DNA of 64,000 bases from Roseiarcus sp963759955 (GTDB taxonomy: Bacteria > Pseudomonadota > Alphaproteobacteria > Rhizobiales > Beijerinckiaceae). The notes beneath the pieces were generated by a model. It searched no databases, was not told where the DNA came from, and worked only from the letters and a program-made list of their open reading frames with translations. Every line of letters starts with the position of its first letter. Position 1 is the first letter of the stretch. Both the position numbers and the translations under genes were made by a program. The stretch is taken from positions 1 through 64,000 of the forward strand of contig CAVXCA010000052.1 in assembly GCA_963759955.1 (NCBI GenBank). Reading direction: 5' to 3'. Positions 24,324 through 32,715 of the stretch are shown in pieces.

Positions 24324-25103
24324 ATGCGCCGTCTAATCCTCGAAGAGCCGATTTCGCGCGCCGCCGTCTGGAGCCGGCGGACGGCGGTGTTCGCGCTCGC
24401 GACGGCGGGGGTCGCCGTCGGCCTGTCGCGGTTCGGCCACGTCGACGCCGCCGCGGCGCTCACGGTTTTCGGCGCCGCGTTGACGCTTTCCTTTCTCGCC
24501 GCCCTTCTGGCGGGGGCCGCGGCGGCGGTCATCTGGCGCACCGGCCGGCGCGGCGCCGATCAGGCTGCGCTCGGCTTGGCGCTGTCTTTGGCCCTTCTCG
24601 CCTACCCCGCCTATCTCACGATCGCGGCGCTGCCGCTGCCCGCCATCAACGACGTGACGACCGATTTCGAATCGCCGCCCTCGTTCATGATCTCGGCCAA
24701 GGCGCGCGAAGCCCGCGCCGGCCGCGCGCCGCCGATTTGGCGCGCCGAAACCGGGCCGCAGCAGAAGGCCGCCTACCCCGAGGTGCAGCCGATTCTGGTG
24801 GATCTCGAACCCGCCCAGGCCTACCAGCTCGCCCTGCGCGTCGCCGGGGATCTCGGCTGGCGCGTGGTCAACTCGAACCCACCCAATCTGCGCGTCGACG
24901 GCGTCGCCCAGATCGAGGCTATCGATCGATCGCTGCTGTTCGGCTTCGTCGACGACATCGCCATCCGCGTCACCCCGCTCGCCAACCAAACGCGCATCGA
25001 CATCCGTTCCGTCTCGCGGGTGGGCAGGCACGATTTCGGCGCCAATGCGCGCCACATCGATCGATTTATCGCCGCCGTTCAAGAAACGATGCAAGAGCCG
25101 TAA
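24324..25103 (+). CDS. DUF1499 family membrane protein
   Basis: The 259-residue protein has three N-terminal hydrophobic segments (TAVFALATAGVAVGLSRF, LTVFGAALTLSFLAALLAGAAAAVI, AALGLALSLALLAYPAYLTI). A soluble DUF1499 domain follows: DVTTDFESPPSF, then YPEVQPILVDLEPAQAYQLAL and SLLFGFVDDIAIRVTP with DIRSVSRVGRHDFGANARHI. The family is widespread in alphaproteobacteria and has no established biochemical role. It lies 33 bp after the pilus-N-domain gene in the same direction and is convergent with the MBL-fold gene by only 3 bp. Confidence 0.8.
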   Translation: MRRLILEEPISRAAVWSRRTAVFALATAGVAVGLSRFGHVDAAAALTVFGAALTLSFLAALLAGAAAAVIWRTGRRGADQAALGLALSLALLAYPAYLTIAALPLPAINDVTTDFESPPSFMISAKAREARAGRAPPIWRAETGPQQKAAYPEVQPILVDLEPAQAYQLALRVAGDLGWRVVNSNPPNLRVDGVAQIEAIDRSLLFGFVDDIAIRVTPLANQTRIDIRSVSRVGRHDFGANARHIDRFIAAVQETMQEP

Positions 25104-25106
25104 GGC

Positions 25107-26030
25107 TCACGCGCGCCGGAACCGCGCCGAGAGCGCGGGGACGCCGTCGCTGGCGACGACGCCCCGCGCAGCCAAATCCTCGAGATGGGCGAAGGTCGAC
25201 AGGCTCGCCGCGCCGATCAGCGCCGGGTTCAGCCCGGGGTAAACCCTGGCGACGATTTCCGGAATCGTCGCGTCGCCCGCGTCGAGCCTGCCGAGGATCG
25301 CGGCTTCGCGCTGGCGGCGATGGTTCGCGAGCGCGCGCACGTAGCGTTGCGGTTCGCGCACCGGCCCGCCGTGGCCGGGCCAATAGATCGCGTCCTCGCG
25401 CAGCCGTAGCTTTTCCAGCGACGCCATATAGTCGGCCATCGAACCGTCGGGCGGGGCGACGACCGAGGTCGACCAAGCCATGACGTGGTCGCCCGAAAAC
25501 AGCGCGTTCTCCTCCAGCAGGGCGAAACACAGATGGTTGGCGGCGTGTCCGGGCGTCGCGACGCTCTCGAGCGTGAAGCCGCGCCCCTCGATCCGTTCGC
25601 CGTCGGCGAGCGCGAAGTCGGGGGCGTAGGCGGGGTCGTGCGCGCCGTTCACTCGAGGCGGCGCGCCCTCGAAGGCGAGGCGCGCGCGCGCGCCGACGAT
25701 CGGCGCTCCGGTTTTCTCCCTGAGCATCGGCGCCGCCGCGGCGTGATCGCGGTGGCTGTGGGTGACGACGATATGGCTCACCCGCTCGCCGGCGACCGCC
25801 GCCAGAAGCGCCGCCACATGGGCTTCGTCCGCGGGGCCGGGGTCGACGATCGCGACCTCGCCCTCGCCGACGATGTAGCTGCAGGTCCCTGTGAACGTGA
25901 ACGGCGAGGCGTTGCCGGCGACGAGCCGACGCACCAGCGGCGAAAGCCGGGTCAAAACGCCGCTCGGCGCCTCGGCGGCGGTCACGGGCGGCGGCAGATC
26001 GCTGGTCGATTCGCTCACGTCCCGTCCCAA
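25107..26030 (-). CDS. MBL-fold metallo-hydrolase (LACTB2-like)
   Basis: The protein has all metallo-beta-lactamase-fold metal motifs: THSHRDHAAAAP (HxHxDH, about residues 89-100), TPGHAANHLCF, LFSGDHVMAWSTSVV, and YWPGHGGP. The C-terminus carries a helical extension (ILGRLDAGDATIPEIVARVY) and the FAHLEDLAARG winged-helix-like end of LACTB2-type proteins, which include endoribonucleases and hydrolases. The substrate is not predictable. The start is uncertain: TTG 26030, or GTG 26018 behind GGGACGGGAC. The first 30 residues are not conserved-looking. Confidence 0.8.
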   Translation of the reverse strand: MGRDVSESTSDLPPPVTAAEAPSGVLTRLSPLVRRLVAGNASPFTFTGTCSYIVGEGEVAIVDPGPADEAHVAALLAAVAGERVSHIVVTHSHRDHAAAAPMLREKTGAPIVGARARLAFEGAPPRVNGAHDPAYAPDFALADGERIEGRGFTLESVATPGHAANHLCFALLEENALFSGDHVMAWSTSVVAPPDGSMADYMASLEKLRLREDAIYWPGHGGPVREPQRYVRALANHRRQREAAILGRLDAGDATIPEIVARVYPGLNPALIGAASLSTFAHLEDLAARGVVASDGVPALSARFRRA

Positions 26031-26148
26031 TGCCTCATCGCCAAACGGCCGACTTGTTCGCCGCGGCCGGCTTGTCTATACCCACATCAAGCGCCGGACG
26101 CGAACTCGCGGCGGCGGGACCGCAAGGCTGGAAGCGACGGGAGAAACC

Positions 26149-26742
26149 ATGACCGACCCCATGAACGCCACTTTGGCCGCAACGTTGTGGCCCGCGAGCG
26201 CCGCTTCGCGCCTCGCCCGCGCCGCGATGCTGGCGATCGGGGGGACGCTCGTCCTGGCGGCGTCGGCGAAGGCTCAGGTGCCCTTCTATCCCGTGCCCAT
26301 GACCCTGGAAACCCTCGCCGTCCTGGTGATCGGCGCCGCGTACGGCGCGCGGCTGGCGGCGGCGACGCTTGCGCTCTATCTCGCCGAGGGTCTTGTCGGA
26401 CTGCCGGTTTTCGCCGGCGCGTTGGCCGGCCCCGGCTATATGGCGGGACCGACGGGCGGCTATCTCGTCGGCTTCCTCGTCGCGGCCGCGCTGATCGGCT
26501 GGCTCGCCGAGCGTGGCTGGGATCGCGCTTGGCCCAGCCTGGTCGGCGCAATGGCGATCGGCCATATCGCGATCTTCGCGCTCGGTTTCGCCTGGCTGGC
26601 GCTCCCGCTCGGGGCCGAAAGGGCCTGGGCGGTCGGGGTCGCGCCGTTCTATGCGGCGACGCTGGTCAAGACCCTGCTCGCCGCGGCCCTGGTCGGCGCG
26701 GCTTGGGACGGCCTCGCGCGGCTGCGCGGGAGCGACGCCTGA
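26149..26742 (+). CDS. bioY: Biotin transporter substrate-binding component BioY
   Basis: This 197-residue protein has six predicted membrane helices. It carries the BioY signature AKAQVPFYPVPMTLETLAVLVIGAAYG (residues about 40-66), GLPVFAGALAGPGYMAGPTGGYLVGF and the C-terminal PFYAATLVKTLLAAAL. BioY is the biotin-specific S component of an ECF-type transporter and can work alone in some proteobacteria. No bioM or bioN gene lies beside it, so it may be a stand-alone transporter or share an energising module encoded elsewhere. Its ATG follows GGGAGAAACC. The thioesterase gene is directly coupled downstream. Confidence 0.92.
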   Translation: MTDPMNATLAATLWPASAASRLARAAMLAIGGTLVLAASAKAQVPFYPVPMTLETLAVLVIGAAYGARLAAATLALYLAEGLVGLPVFAGALAGPGYMAGPTGGYLVGFLVAAALIGWLAERGWDRAWPSLVGAMAIGHIAIFALGFAWLALPLGAERAWAVGVAPFYAATLVKTLLAAALVGAAWDGLARLRGSDA

Positions 26743-27206
26743 CGAAACCCGAGCGCCACGGCGCGGCGGCGGAGCGGGCGCAACCGCTCGGTCGCAAGAC
26801 GTTCCCCCGTTTCGTGCCGCTCACCACGCGTTGGAGCGACAACGATCCCTACGGCCATCTCAACAACGTCGCCTATTACGCTTTCTTCGACGCGGCGGTG
26901 AACGCGATCCTCATCGAGGCGGGACTGCTCGATCCCGTTTCGAGCCCGGTCATCGGATTGGTCGCGGAGAGCAACTGCCGCTTTTTTTCCAGCCTCGCTT
27001 TCCCCGACCCGGTCGAGGTCGGCGTCGCGGTGGAGCATCTCGGACGCTCGTCGGCGCGCTATCTCCTGGCGGCGTTCAAGGCGGGCGCGCCGCGCGCCAG
27101 CGCGCAAGGGCGCTACACCCATGTCTACGTCGACCGCGCGACGGGCAGGCCGACGCCGATCCCCGACGCGCATCGCCGGTTGATGGAGAGCTTGGCGTGC
27201 CGTTGA
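26739..27206 (+). CDS. 4-hydroxybenzoyl-CoA thioesterase-like (4HBT) hotdog protein
   Basis: The core has TTRWSDNDPYGHLNNVAYYAFFDAAVN, the acyl-CoA thioesterase 4HBT motif with its catalytic-type Asp (DNDPYGHLNN), then LVAESNCRFFSSLAFPDPVEVGV and the final strand ARASAQGRYTHVYVDRATGRP. It should hydrolyse an acyl-CoA thioester of unknown identity. No ATG start is visible. The coding frame overlaps the bioY stop (CTGA at 26739), and GTG 26814 would cut close to the core, so the 5' end is provisional. It is probably co-transcribed with bioY. Confidence 0.82.
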   Translation: MTKPERHGAAAERAQPLGRKTFPRFVPLTTRWSDNDPYGHLNNVAYYAFFDAAVNAILIEAGLLDPVSSPVIGLVAESNCRFFSSLAFPDPVEVGVAVEHLGRSSARYLLAAFKAGAPRASAQGRYTHVYVDRATGRPTPIPDAHRRLMESLACR

Positions 27207-27453
27207 GAAACGCCCGCGCGGGCGGCCGGGCCCCCGGCGAACCTCGACGCGGATTTGTCACGCCGAGGGCGGTTAGGCATAATTTACATTGCCCGCGTAA
27301 GGGTGGAGCGCGGCGCTCGGCCGGATAGGCCCGCCGCACGCGGGGAAAAGCCGCCGAGCGTTTCGCGCCTCGATCTTGCCCCGCCTCGTTCTTCGCCGCA
27401 GCGGGCGCGTGGCGCGCGCGAATTGTGGGCCGGCCGCACTTGTGAGGAAAACG

Positions 27454-28873
27454 ATGTCGAGGAAAATCCTTCCGGTCATCATGTGCGGCGGCGCTGGAAC
27501 GCGCGTCTGGCCGGAGTCGCGCGAGACGATGCCCAAGCAGTTCATTCCGCTGATCGGCAAGTCGTCGACCTTTCAGAGACTCGGTGCGGCGCGTGATCAA
27601 CCCGATCTTCGAGGCGCCGATCGTCGTCACCAATCGCGACTATCGCTTTCTCGTCAGGGAGCAGCTCGAAGAAATCGGCGCGCAGGCGACGATCGTCCTG
27701 GAGCCGTCACGCCGCGATTCCGGGCCCGCCGTCGCCGTCGCGGCGGAGCTGGCGGCCAAGCGCGATCCGGCGACGATCGTCGCGGTGTTCGCGGCCGACC
27801 ATGTGATCCTCAAGCACGACCAGTTTCTGCTGACCTGCGAGAGCGCGGCCGACGCGGCGGCGGACGGCTATATCGCGACCCTCGGCGTCACGCCGTCGGA
27901 ACCGGCCGTCGGCTACGGCTACATCCGTCCGGGCGCGGCGATCGCCTCGGGCAAAGCGCGCGAAGTGGAAGCCTTCGTCGAGAAGCCCGACCGGGCCACG
28001 GCCGAGCGCTATGTCGCCGAGGGCTATCTCTGGAATTCCGGCAATTTCTTCTTTCGCGCCGACGTCATGCTCGAGGAATTGCGCGCGTTCGAGCCGGACA
28101 TGGCGGAAGCGACGGCGCGCGCGCTCGCGGCGGCCGTCGACGATCTCGGATTCGTTGCGCTCGATCCGCAGGCGTTCGCCGATGCGCCGAAGAAATCGAT
28201 CGACTACGCCGTCATGGAGCGCACGAAGCGTGCGGCGGTCGTGCCCGCGGACATCGGCTGGTCCGACGTCGGCGACTGGGGCGCGGTGTGGAAGCTGAGC
28301 CAGCGCGACGAGAGCGGCAACTCCATCCAAGGCGAAGGCGTGACGCTCGATGCGAAGAACGTGCATATCCGTTCGACCGGCCTGCTGACGGCGGTCGTCG
28401 GGGTCAGCGACGTCGTCGTGGTGTCGACGCAGGACGCCGTCCTGGTGCTGGCGCGCGAGCAGGGCGACAAAGTCAAGCAACTCGTCGACGTTCTGAGGAA
28501 GGAACAGCGGCGCGAAGCGACCGAACACAAGCGCATCTACCGCCCCTGGGGCTACTATCAGTCGATCGACTCCGGCCCGCGCTATCAGGTCAAGCGCATC
28601 GTGGTCTCGCCCGGGCGCCGGCTTTCCCTGCAGAAGCATTTTCATCGCGCCGAGCACTGGGTCGTCGTCAAGGGCACAGCCGAGGTGACGCGCAACGGCG
28701 AAGTGCAGATGGTGCACGAAAACGAATCGATCTTCCTGCCGATCGGCGTCGTTCACCGGCTCGCCAATCCCGGCAAGATCAATCTCGAGCTCATCGAGGT
28801 GCAGACCGGCTCGTATCTCGGCGAAGACGACATCGTGCGCCTCGAGGACGCCTACAACCGGCCGCCGAGCTGA
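27454..28873 (+). pseudogene. manC: Mannose-1-phosphate guanylyltransferase/mannose-6-phosphate isomerase, frameshifted
   Basis: The first frame starts at ATG 27454 behind TGAGGA and reads SRKILPVIMCGGAGTRVWP, the nucleotidyltransferase GTP-binding motif, and MPKQFIPLIGKSSTFQ. A one-base shift at about 27575-27589 then moves the frame. The second frame continues VINPIFEAPIVVTNRDYRFL, YVAEGYLWNSGNFFFRADVM and GWSDVGDWGAVWKLS. It ends with a cupin isomerase half: RPWGYYQSIDSGPRYQVKRI, then PGRRLSLQKHFHRAEHW. It would supply GDP-mannose for the surface polysaccharide. The total length of about 470 residues is the family norm, so only one indel separates it from an intact gene; sequencing error is likely. 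Confidence 0.85.
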
Positions 28874-29159
28874 GGCGAACGGGCGCTTTCCATCTCGACG
28901 CGGTCCACGCGCGCACGCGCACGTTCATTTGACGGAGTTCCGACGAAAAAACGGAACAAGTATCCAAGTCGGTGATTTTTGGCGCGCCGTTCTGGATAAA
29001 TCTGCGAACATTTATGTGATTGAAATAGCGATATGAATTTCGTAGGCGGCGCGCTTTGCCCGCCACGCGCCGCAAGCGGACGCCCCTCATGCTTTGTTTG
29101 CGACGCGGACGGATGATCGCCGTTGCGAGTCCGGCGCGCTCTCGTTTCGCCTTCTCAGC

Positions 29160-30782
29160 TCAGCCATGCACGCCGGGAGCCTCGTGGCCCGTGCGCGCCA
29201 CATACTCGGTATAGCCGCCGCCGTACTGGTGAACGCCCTCGGGCGTCAGTTCCAGGACCCGATTGGACAGCGCGGCCAGGAAGCGCCGGTCGTGCGAGAC
29301 GAACAGCATGGCGCCCTCGTATTGCGCCAGCGCTGCGATGAGCATCTCCTTCGTCGCCAGATCCAGGTGGTTCGTGGGCTCGTCCAGCACCAGGAAGTTC
29401 GGCGGATCGTAGAGCATCTTCGCCATGACCAGCCGCGCCTTCTCGCCGCCCGATAGCGCCCGGCATTTCTTCTCCACGTCGTCGCCGGAGAACCCGAAGC
29501 AGCCGGCCAGCGCGCGCAGCGATCCCTGACCCGCCTGGGGGAACGAGTCCTCCAACGACTGGAACACGGAGCGCTCGCCGTCCAGCAATTCCATGGCGTG
29601 TTGCGCGAAGTAGCCCATCTTCACGCTGCCGCCCAGCGCGACCGCGCCGTCGTCCGGCTGCGCGGCGCCCGCCACCAGTTTCAGCAGCGTCGACTTGCCG
29701 GCGCCGTTGACGCCCATGACGCACCAGCGCTCCCTGCGGCGCACGAGAAAATCCAGCCCCTCGTAGATGCGCCGGGCGCCATAGCTCTTGTGCACGTTCT
29801 TCAGACTTGCAACGTCCTCGCCGGAGCGCGGCGCAGACGGGAACTCGAACGATAACGTCTGGCGGCGCTTGGGCGGCTCCACGCGGTCGATCTTCTCCAG
29901 CTTCTTCACTCGGCTCTGCACCTGCGCGGCGTGCGAGGCGCGCGCCTTGAAGCGCTCGATGAACTTGATTTCCTTGGCGAGCATCGCCTGTTGACGCTCG
30001 AACTGAGCCTGCTGCTGCTTCTCGTTTTGCGCGCGTTGCTGCTCATAGAACTCGTAGTTGCCGGAGTACGCCGTCAGCGCGCCGCCGTCGATCTCCACCA
30101 CCTTGGTGACGATGCGGTTCATGAACTCGCGGTCGTGCGAGGTCATCAGCAGCGCGCCCTCATAGCCCTTGAGGAATTCCTCGAGCCAGATGAGGCTCTC
30201 CAGGTCCAGGTGGTTGCTCGGCTCGTCCAGGAGCATGGCGTCGGGGCGCATGAGGAGGATGCGGGCCAACGCCACGCGCATCTTCCAGCCGCCCGACAGC
30301 GCGCCCACGTCGCCGTCCATCATCTCCTGGCTGAAGCTCAGGCCGGCCAGGACTTCTCGCGCCCGACCCTCCAGGGCATAGCCGTCGAGCTCCTCGAAGC
30401 GCCCCTGCACCTCGCCGTAGCGCTCGATGATTTCTTCCATGTCGTCCGCCCGGCCGGGGTCCGCCATGGCGGCTTCCAGTTCCTTCAACTCGGCGGCGAC
30501 GGCGCTCACCGGGCCGGCGCCGTCCATGACCTCGGACACGGCGCTGCGGCCGAGCATATCGCCCACGTCCTGGCTGAAGTAGCCGATCGTGACGCCTCGA
30601 TCGACGCCCACTTGCCCCTCGTCGGGGTCCTCTTGTCCCGTGATCATCCGGAAGAGCGTCGTCTTGCCGGCCCCGTTCGGACCGACGAGACCGACCTTCT
30701 CCCCTCTGAGGAGCGCCGCGGAGGCCTCGATGAAGATGATCTGGTGGCCGTTCTGCTTACTGATGTTTTCGAGACGAATCAT
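29160..30782 (-). CDS. ABC-F family ATPase (YbiT-like)
   Basis: The 540-residue protein has two ABC nucleotide-binding domains and no membrane segments. First domain: Walker A GLVGPNGAGKTT (about residues 30-41), signature LSGGWKMRVALA, Walker B MLLDEPSNHLD. Second: GVNGAGKSTLLK, LSGGEKARLVMAK, FLVLDEPTNHLD. Between them is the charged linker (EQQRAQNEKQQQAQFERQQ) that reaches the ribosomal peptidyl-transferase centre. ABC-F proteins act on ribosomes to relieve stalling or protect from drugs, and the length and short linker suit the YbiT group. The ATG at 30782 is clear. No neighbour suggests its specific role. Confidence 0.92.
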   Translation of the reverse strand: MIRLENISKQNGHQIIFIEASAALLRGEKVGLVGPNGAGKTTLFRMITGQEDPDEGQVGVDRGVTIGYFSQDVGDMLGRSAVSEVMDGAGPVSAVAAELKELEAAMADPGRADDMEEIIERYGEVQGRFEELDGYALEGRAREVLAGLSFSQEMMDGDVGALSGGWKMRVALARILLMRPDAMLLDEPSNHLDLESLIWLEEFLKGYEGALLMTSHDREFMNRIVTKVVEIDGGALTAYSGNYEFYEQQRAQNEKQQQAQFERQQAMLAKEIKFIERFKARASHAAQVQSRVKKLEKIDRVEPPKRRQTLSFEFPSAPRSGEDVASLKNVHKSYGARRIYEGLDFLVRRRERWCVMGVNGAGKSTLLKLVAGAAQPDDGAVALGGSVKMGYFAQHAMELLDGERSVFQSLEDSFPQAGQGSLRALAGCFGFSGDDVEKKCRALSGGEKARLVMAKMLYDPPNFLVLDEPTNHLDLATKEMLIAALAQYEGAMLFVSHDRRFLAALSNRVLELTPEGVHQYGGGYTEYVARTGHEAPGVHG

Positions 30783-31022
30783 GGGAGCGCGGAACCTGGA
30801 AAAGTTGCGGCGCCCTTACGCCGTGCGTCGCGCCAGCGGCGCCAATACGCCATACGTCGCGCCAACGGAAGAGCGTTTCGAACCGCGAGCCACCCGTCTC
30901 TTGCACGCGAGAGCGCGCAATTCCGACAGTTCTCGACGACCATGCTTCATCCTGAAATCGCGTCCATGACGCTCGAGACATAGCCGCAGGCGCCCCGCCG
31001 TATCCGGCCGCACGCTTTCAGG

Positions 31023-31058
31023 TGCTTGCAGTCACACCAGGGAGCAGTTGTGCAAGCA
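31023..31058. repeat. 8-bp inverted repeat beside the tRNA-Gly terminator
   Basis: TGCTTGCA at 31023-31030 and its exact reverse complement TGCAAGCA at 31051-31058 are separated by 20 bp. The right arm abuts the terminator of the tRNA gene. Function is unknown; it may be chance, a second terminator hairpin, or a leftover integration end. Confidence 0.4.
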
Positions 31059-31079
31059 AAAAACGGCCCCGAGGGACCG
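31058..31079 (-). terminator. Rho-independent terminator of the tRNA-Gly gene
   Basis: On the minus strand CGGTCC-CTCG-GGGCCG forms a 6-bp stem with a 4-base loop (one G-T pair), directly followed by six T. It lies 31 bp past the end of the tRNA, in the right position and orientation to end its transcript. Confidence 0.75.
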
Positions 31080-31109
31080 CTCTAAGCGTATGATGTTTAT
31101 GAGAAAATC

Positions 31110-31184
31110 TGGAGCGGGCGAAGGGATTCGAACCCTCGACCCCAACCTTGGCAAGGTTGTGCTCTACCCCTGAGCTACACCCGC
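31110..31184 (-). tRNA. tRNA-Gly (GCC)
   Basis: The minus strand folds as a complete cloverleaf. The acceptor stem is GCGGGTG paired with CGCCCGC. The D arm has the AGCTC....GAGC pattern, and the anticodon loop TTGCCAA is closed by CAACC/GGTTG, giving anticodon GCC. The T arm is GAGGGTTCGAATCCCTT, and CCA is encoded at the 3' end (31110-31112). The T loop TTCGAAT and all expected invariant bases are present. A terminator follows at 31058-31079. Confidence 0.98.
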
Positions 31185-31357
31185 GTCCGTGCCGGGGAGA
31201 CCCCGACCGCGCGCTTATGACGCAAGCGGGAGGAGATTGCAACACCCCGCTGCCTTGAATTGGCGGCCGGTTTGTCGGACCATCGCCACACGCGGGCGTG
31301 AATTGATGTTCGCGCTCGGCTGTGCGAAGCGCTACGTCGCCAGCGCGAGGCCGAAGG

Positions 31358-32690
31358 ATGAATGAAACCGTGAGTCCGGAAAAAATCGAAGTCGCCGAAC
31401 CGGTGAAGCCGGCCGCGGCGAAGAAGCATCGCTGGGGCAAAGCGGCGCTCGCGCTCGCGCTCGCGGCGGCCGCCGTCGTCGCCTGGCGGCATTTCGAGAA
31501 TCCCGCGCCCGCGACGGGCAGTGCGACAGGCCCGATTGTTCCCTCCGGCGGCCCCGCGCAGACCGTTCGCACGGCCGCGGCGGTCGAGGGCGATATGCCG
31601 ATCACCATCGATGCGCTGGGCGTCGTGACGCCGCTCGCCACCGTCACCGTCAAGACTCAAATCGCCGGCAAGTTGATGACCGTCGGCTTTCAGGAGGGGC
31701 AGCTCGTCAAAGCGGGCGATTTTCTCGCCCAGATCGACCCGCGCCCCTATCAGGCCGCGCTCGCCCTGGCGCAAGGACAACTCGAGAAGGACTCGGCGCT
31801 GTATGCGCAGGCGCAGGCGGACTTGGCGCGTTATCAGACCCTGAGCAAGCAGGATTCGATCGCGCGCCAGCAGGTCGAGGATCAGGTCTTTCTCGTCGCG
31901 CAGGACAAGGCCGCCATGGCGGCCGATCAGGCGCAGATCGACACCGCCAACTTGAACATCGCCTATTGCCACATCGTCGCGCCGGTCAGCGGGCGCGTCG
32001 GCCTGCGGCAAGTCGACCCCGGCAATTACCTTCAGCCGTCGGACACGACCGGGATCGTCGTCATCACGCAGCTCGATCCGATCAGCGTCGTCTTCTCCAC
32101 CCCCGAAGACAACCTGCCGCAAATCACCGCGCGTTTGAACGCCGGCGCGACGCTGCCCGTCACGGCGTTCGACCGCGCGAACGTCAAACAATTGACCGTG
32201 GGAACGCTGACGACGTTCGACAACCAGATCGACGTGACGACGGGGACGTTCAAGCTGCGCGCGACGTTTGCCAACCCCGACGGCGCTCTGTTTCCCAATC
32301 AATTCGTCAACGTCCGCCTGCTGGTCGACACGCTTTCCGGCGCCGTTCTCGCGCCCAACGCCGCCGTTCAACTCGGCGCCAACGGCAGCTTCGTCTACGT
32401 CGTCAAAGACGATTTCGACCGTCGCCGCGCGCCCGGTCAAGACCGGACCGGCGGACGCGACGAACACGGCGATCGTTTCCGGCTTGGCGGCCGGCGAGAA
32501 CGTCGTGATCGACGGCGTCGACCGGCTGCGCGACGGCGCCAAAGTGAACGTGCGCAACGGCCCGGCGGCGACGGCGCAAAATCAGGCGCCGGCAGGCGCC
32601 GCCGCCGGCGCGGGACAGCGCCAGCATCGGCGCCAGCAGACCCCCGGCGCCGCCGGCGCGCCCCAGCCGGCGGCGAGCCCCGCGCAATGA
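31358..32690 (+). CDS. mdtA: RND efflux periplasmic adaptor MdtA-like, frameshifted near its C-terminus
   Basis: The protein begins with ATG 31358 behind GAAGG. A membrane anchor (WGKAALALALAAAAVVAW) precedes the HlyD-type fold: ALGVVTPLATVTVKTQIAGKL, AQIDPRPYQAALALAQGQL, a coiled coil, APVSGRVGLRQVDPGNYLQ and GTLTTFDNQIDVTTGTFKLR. These are MdtA/AcrA family hallmarks. At 32413-32415 an extra T in the run TTT shifts the frame. The original reading (DDSTVAARPVKTGPADATN ... GLAAGENVVIDGVDRLRDGA) continues to the stop at 32690, while the literal frame becomes Arg-rich. Without the extra base the protein is about 444 residues. It heads the efflux operon. Confidence 0.88.
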
Positions 32691-32715
32691 TCGCGACGCG
32701 GACGGGGAAGCGGCG

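Noticed and set aside
31018..31653. Minus-strand frame running through tRNA-Gly and the mdtA start
   Set aside because: It crosses a tRNA gene, lacks a start signal and has no similarity.
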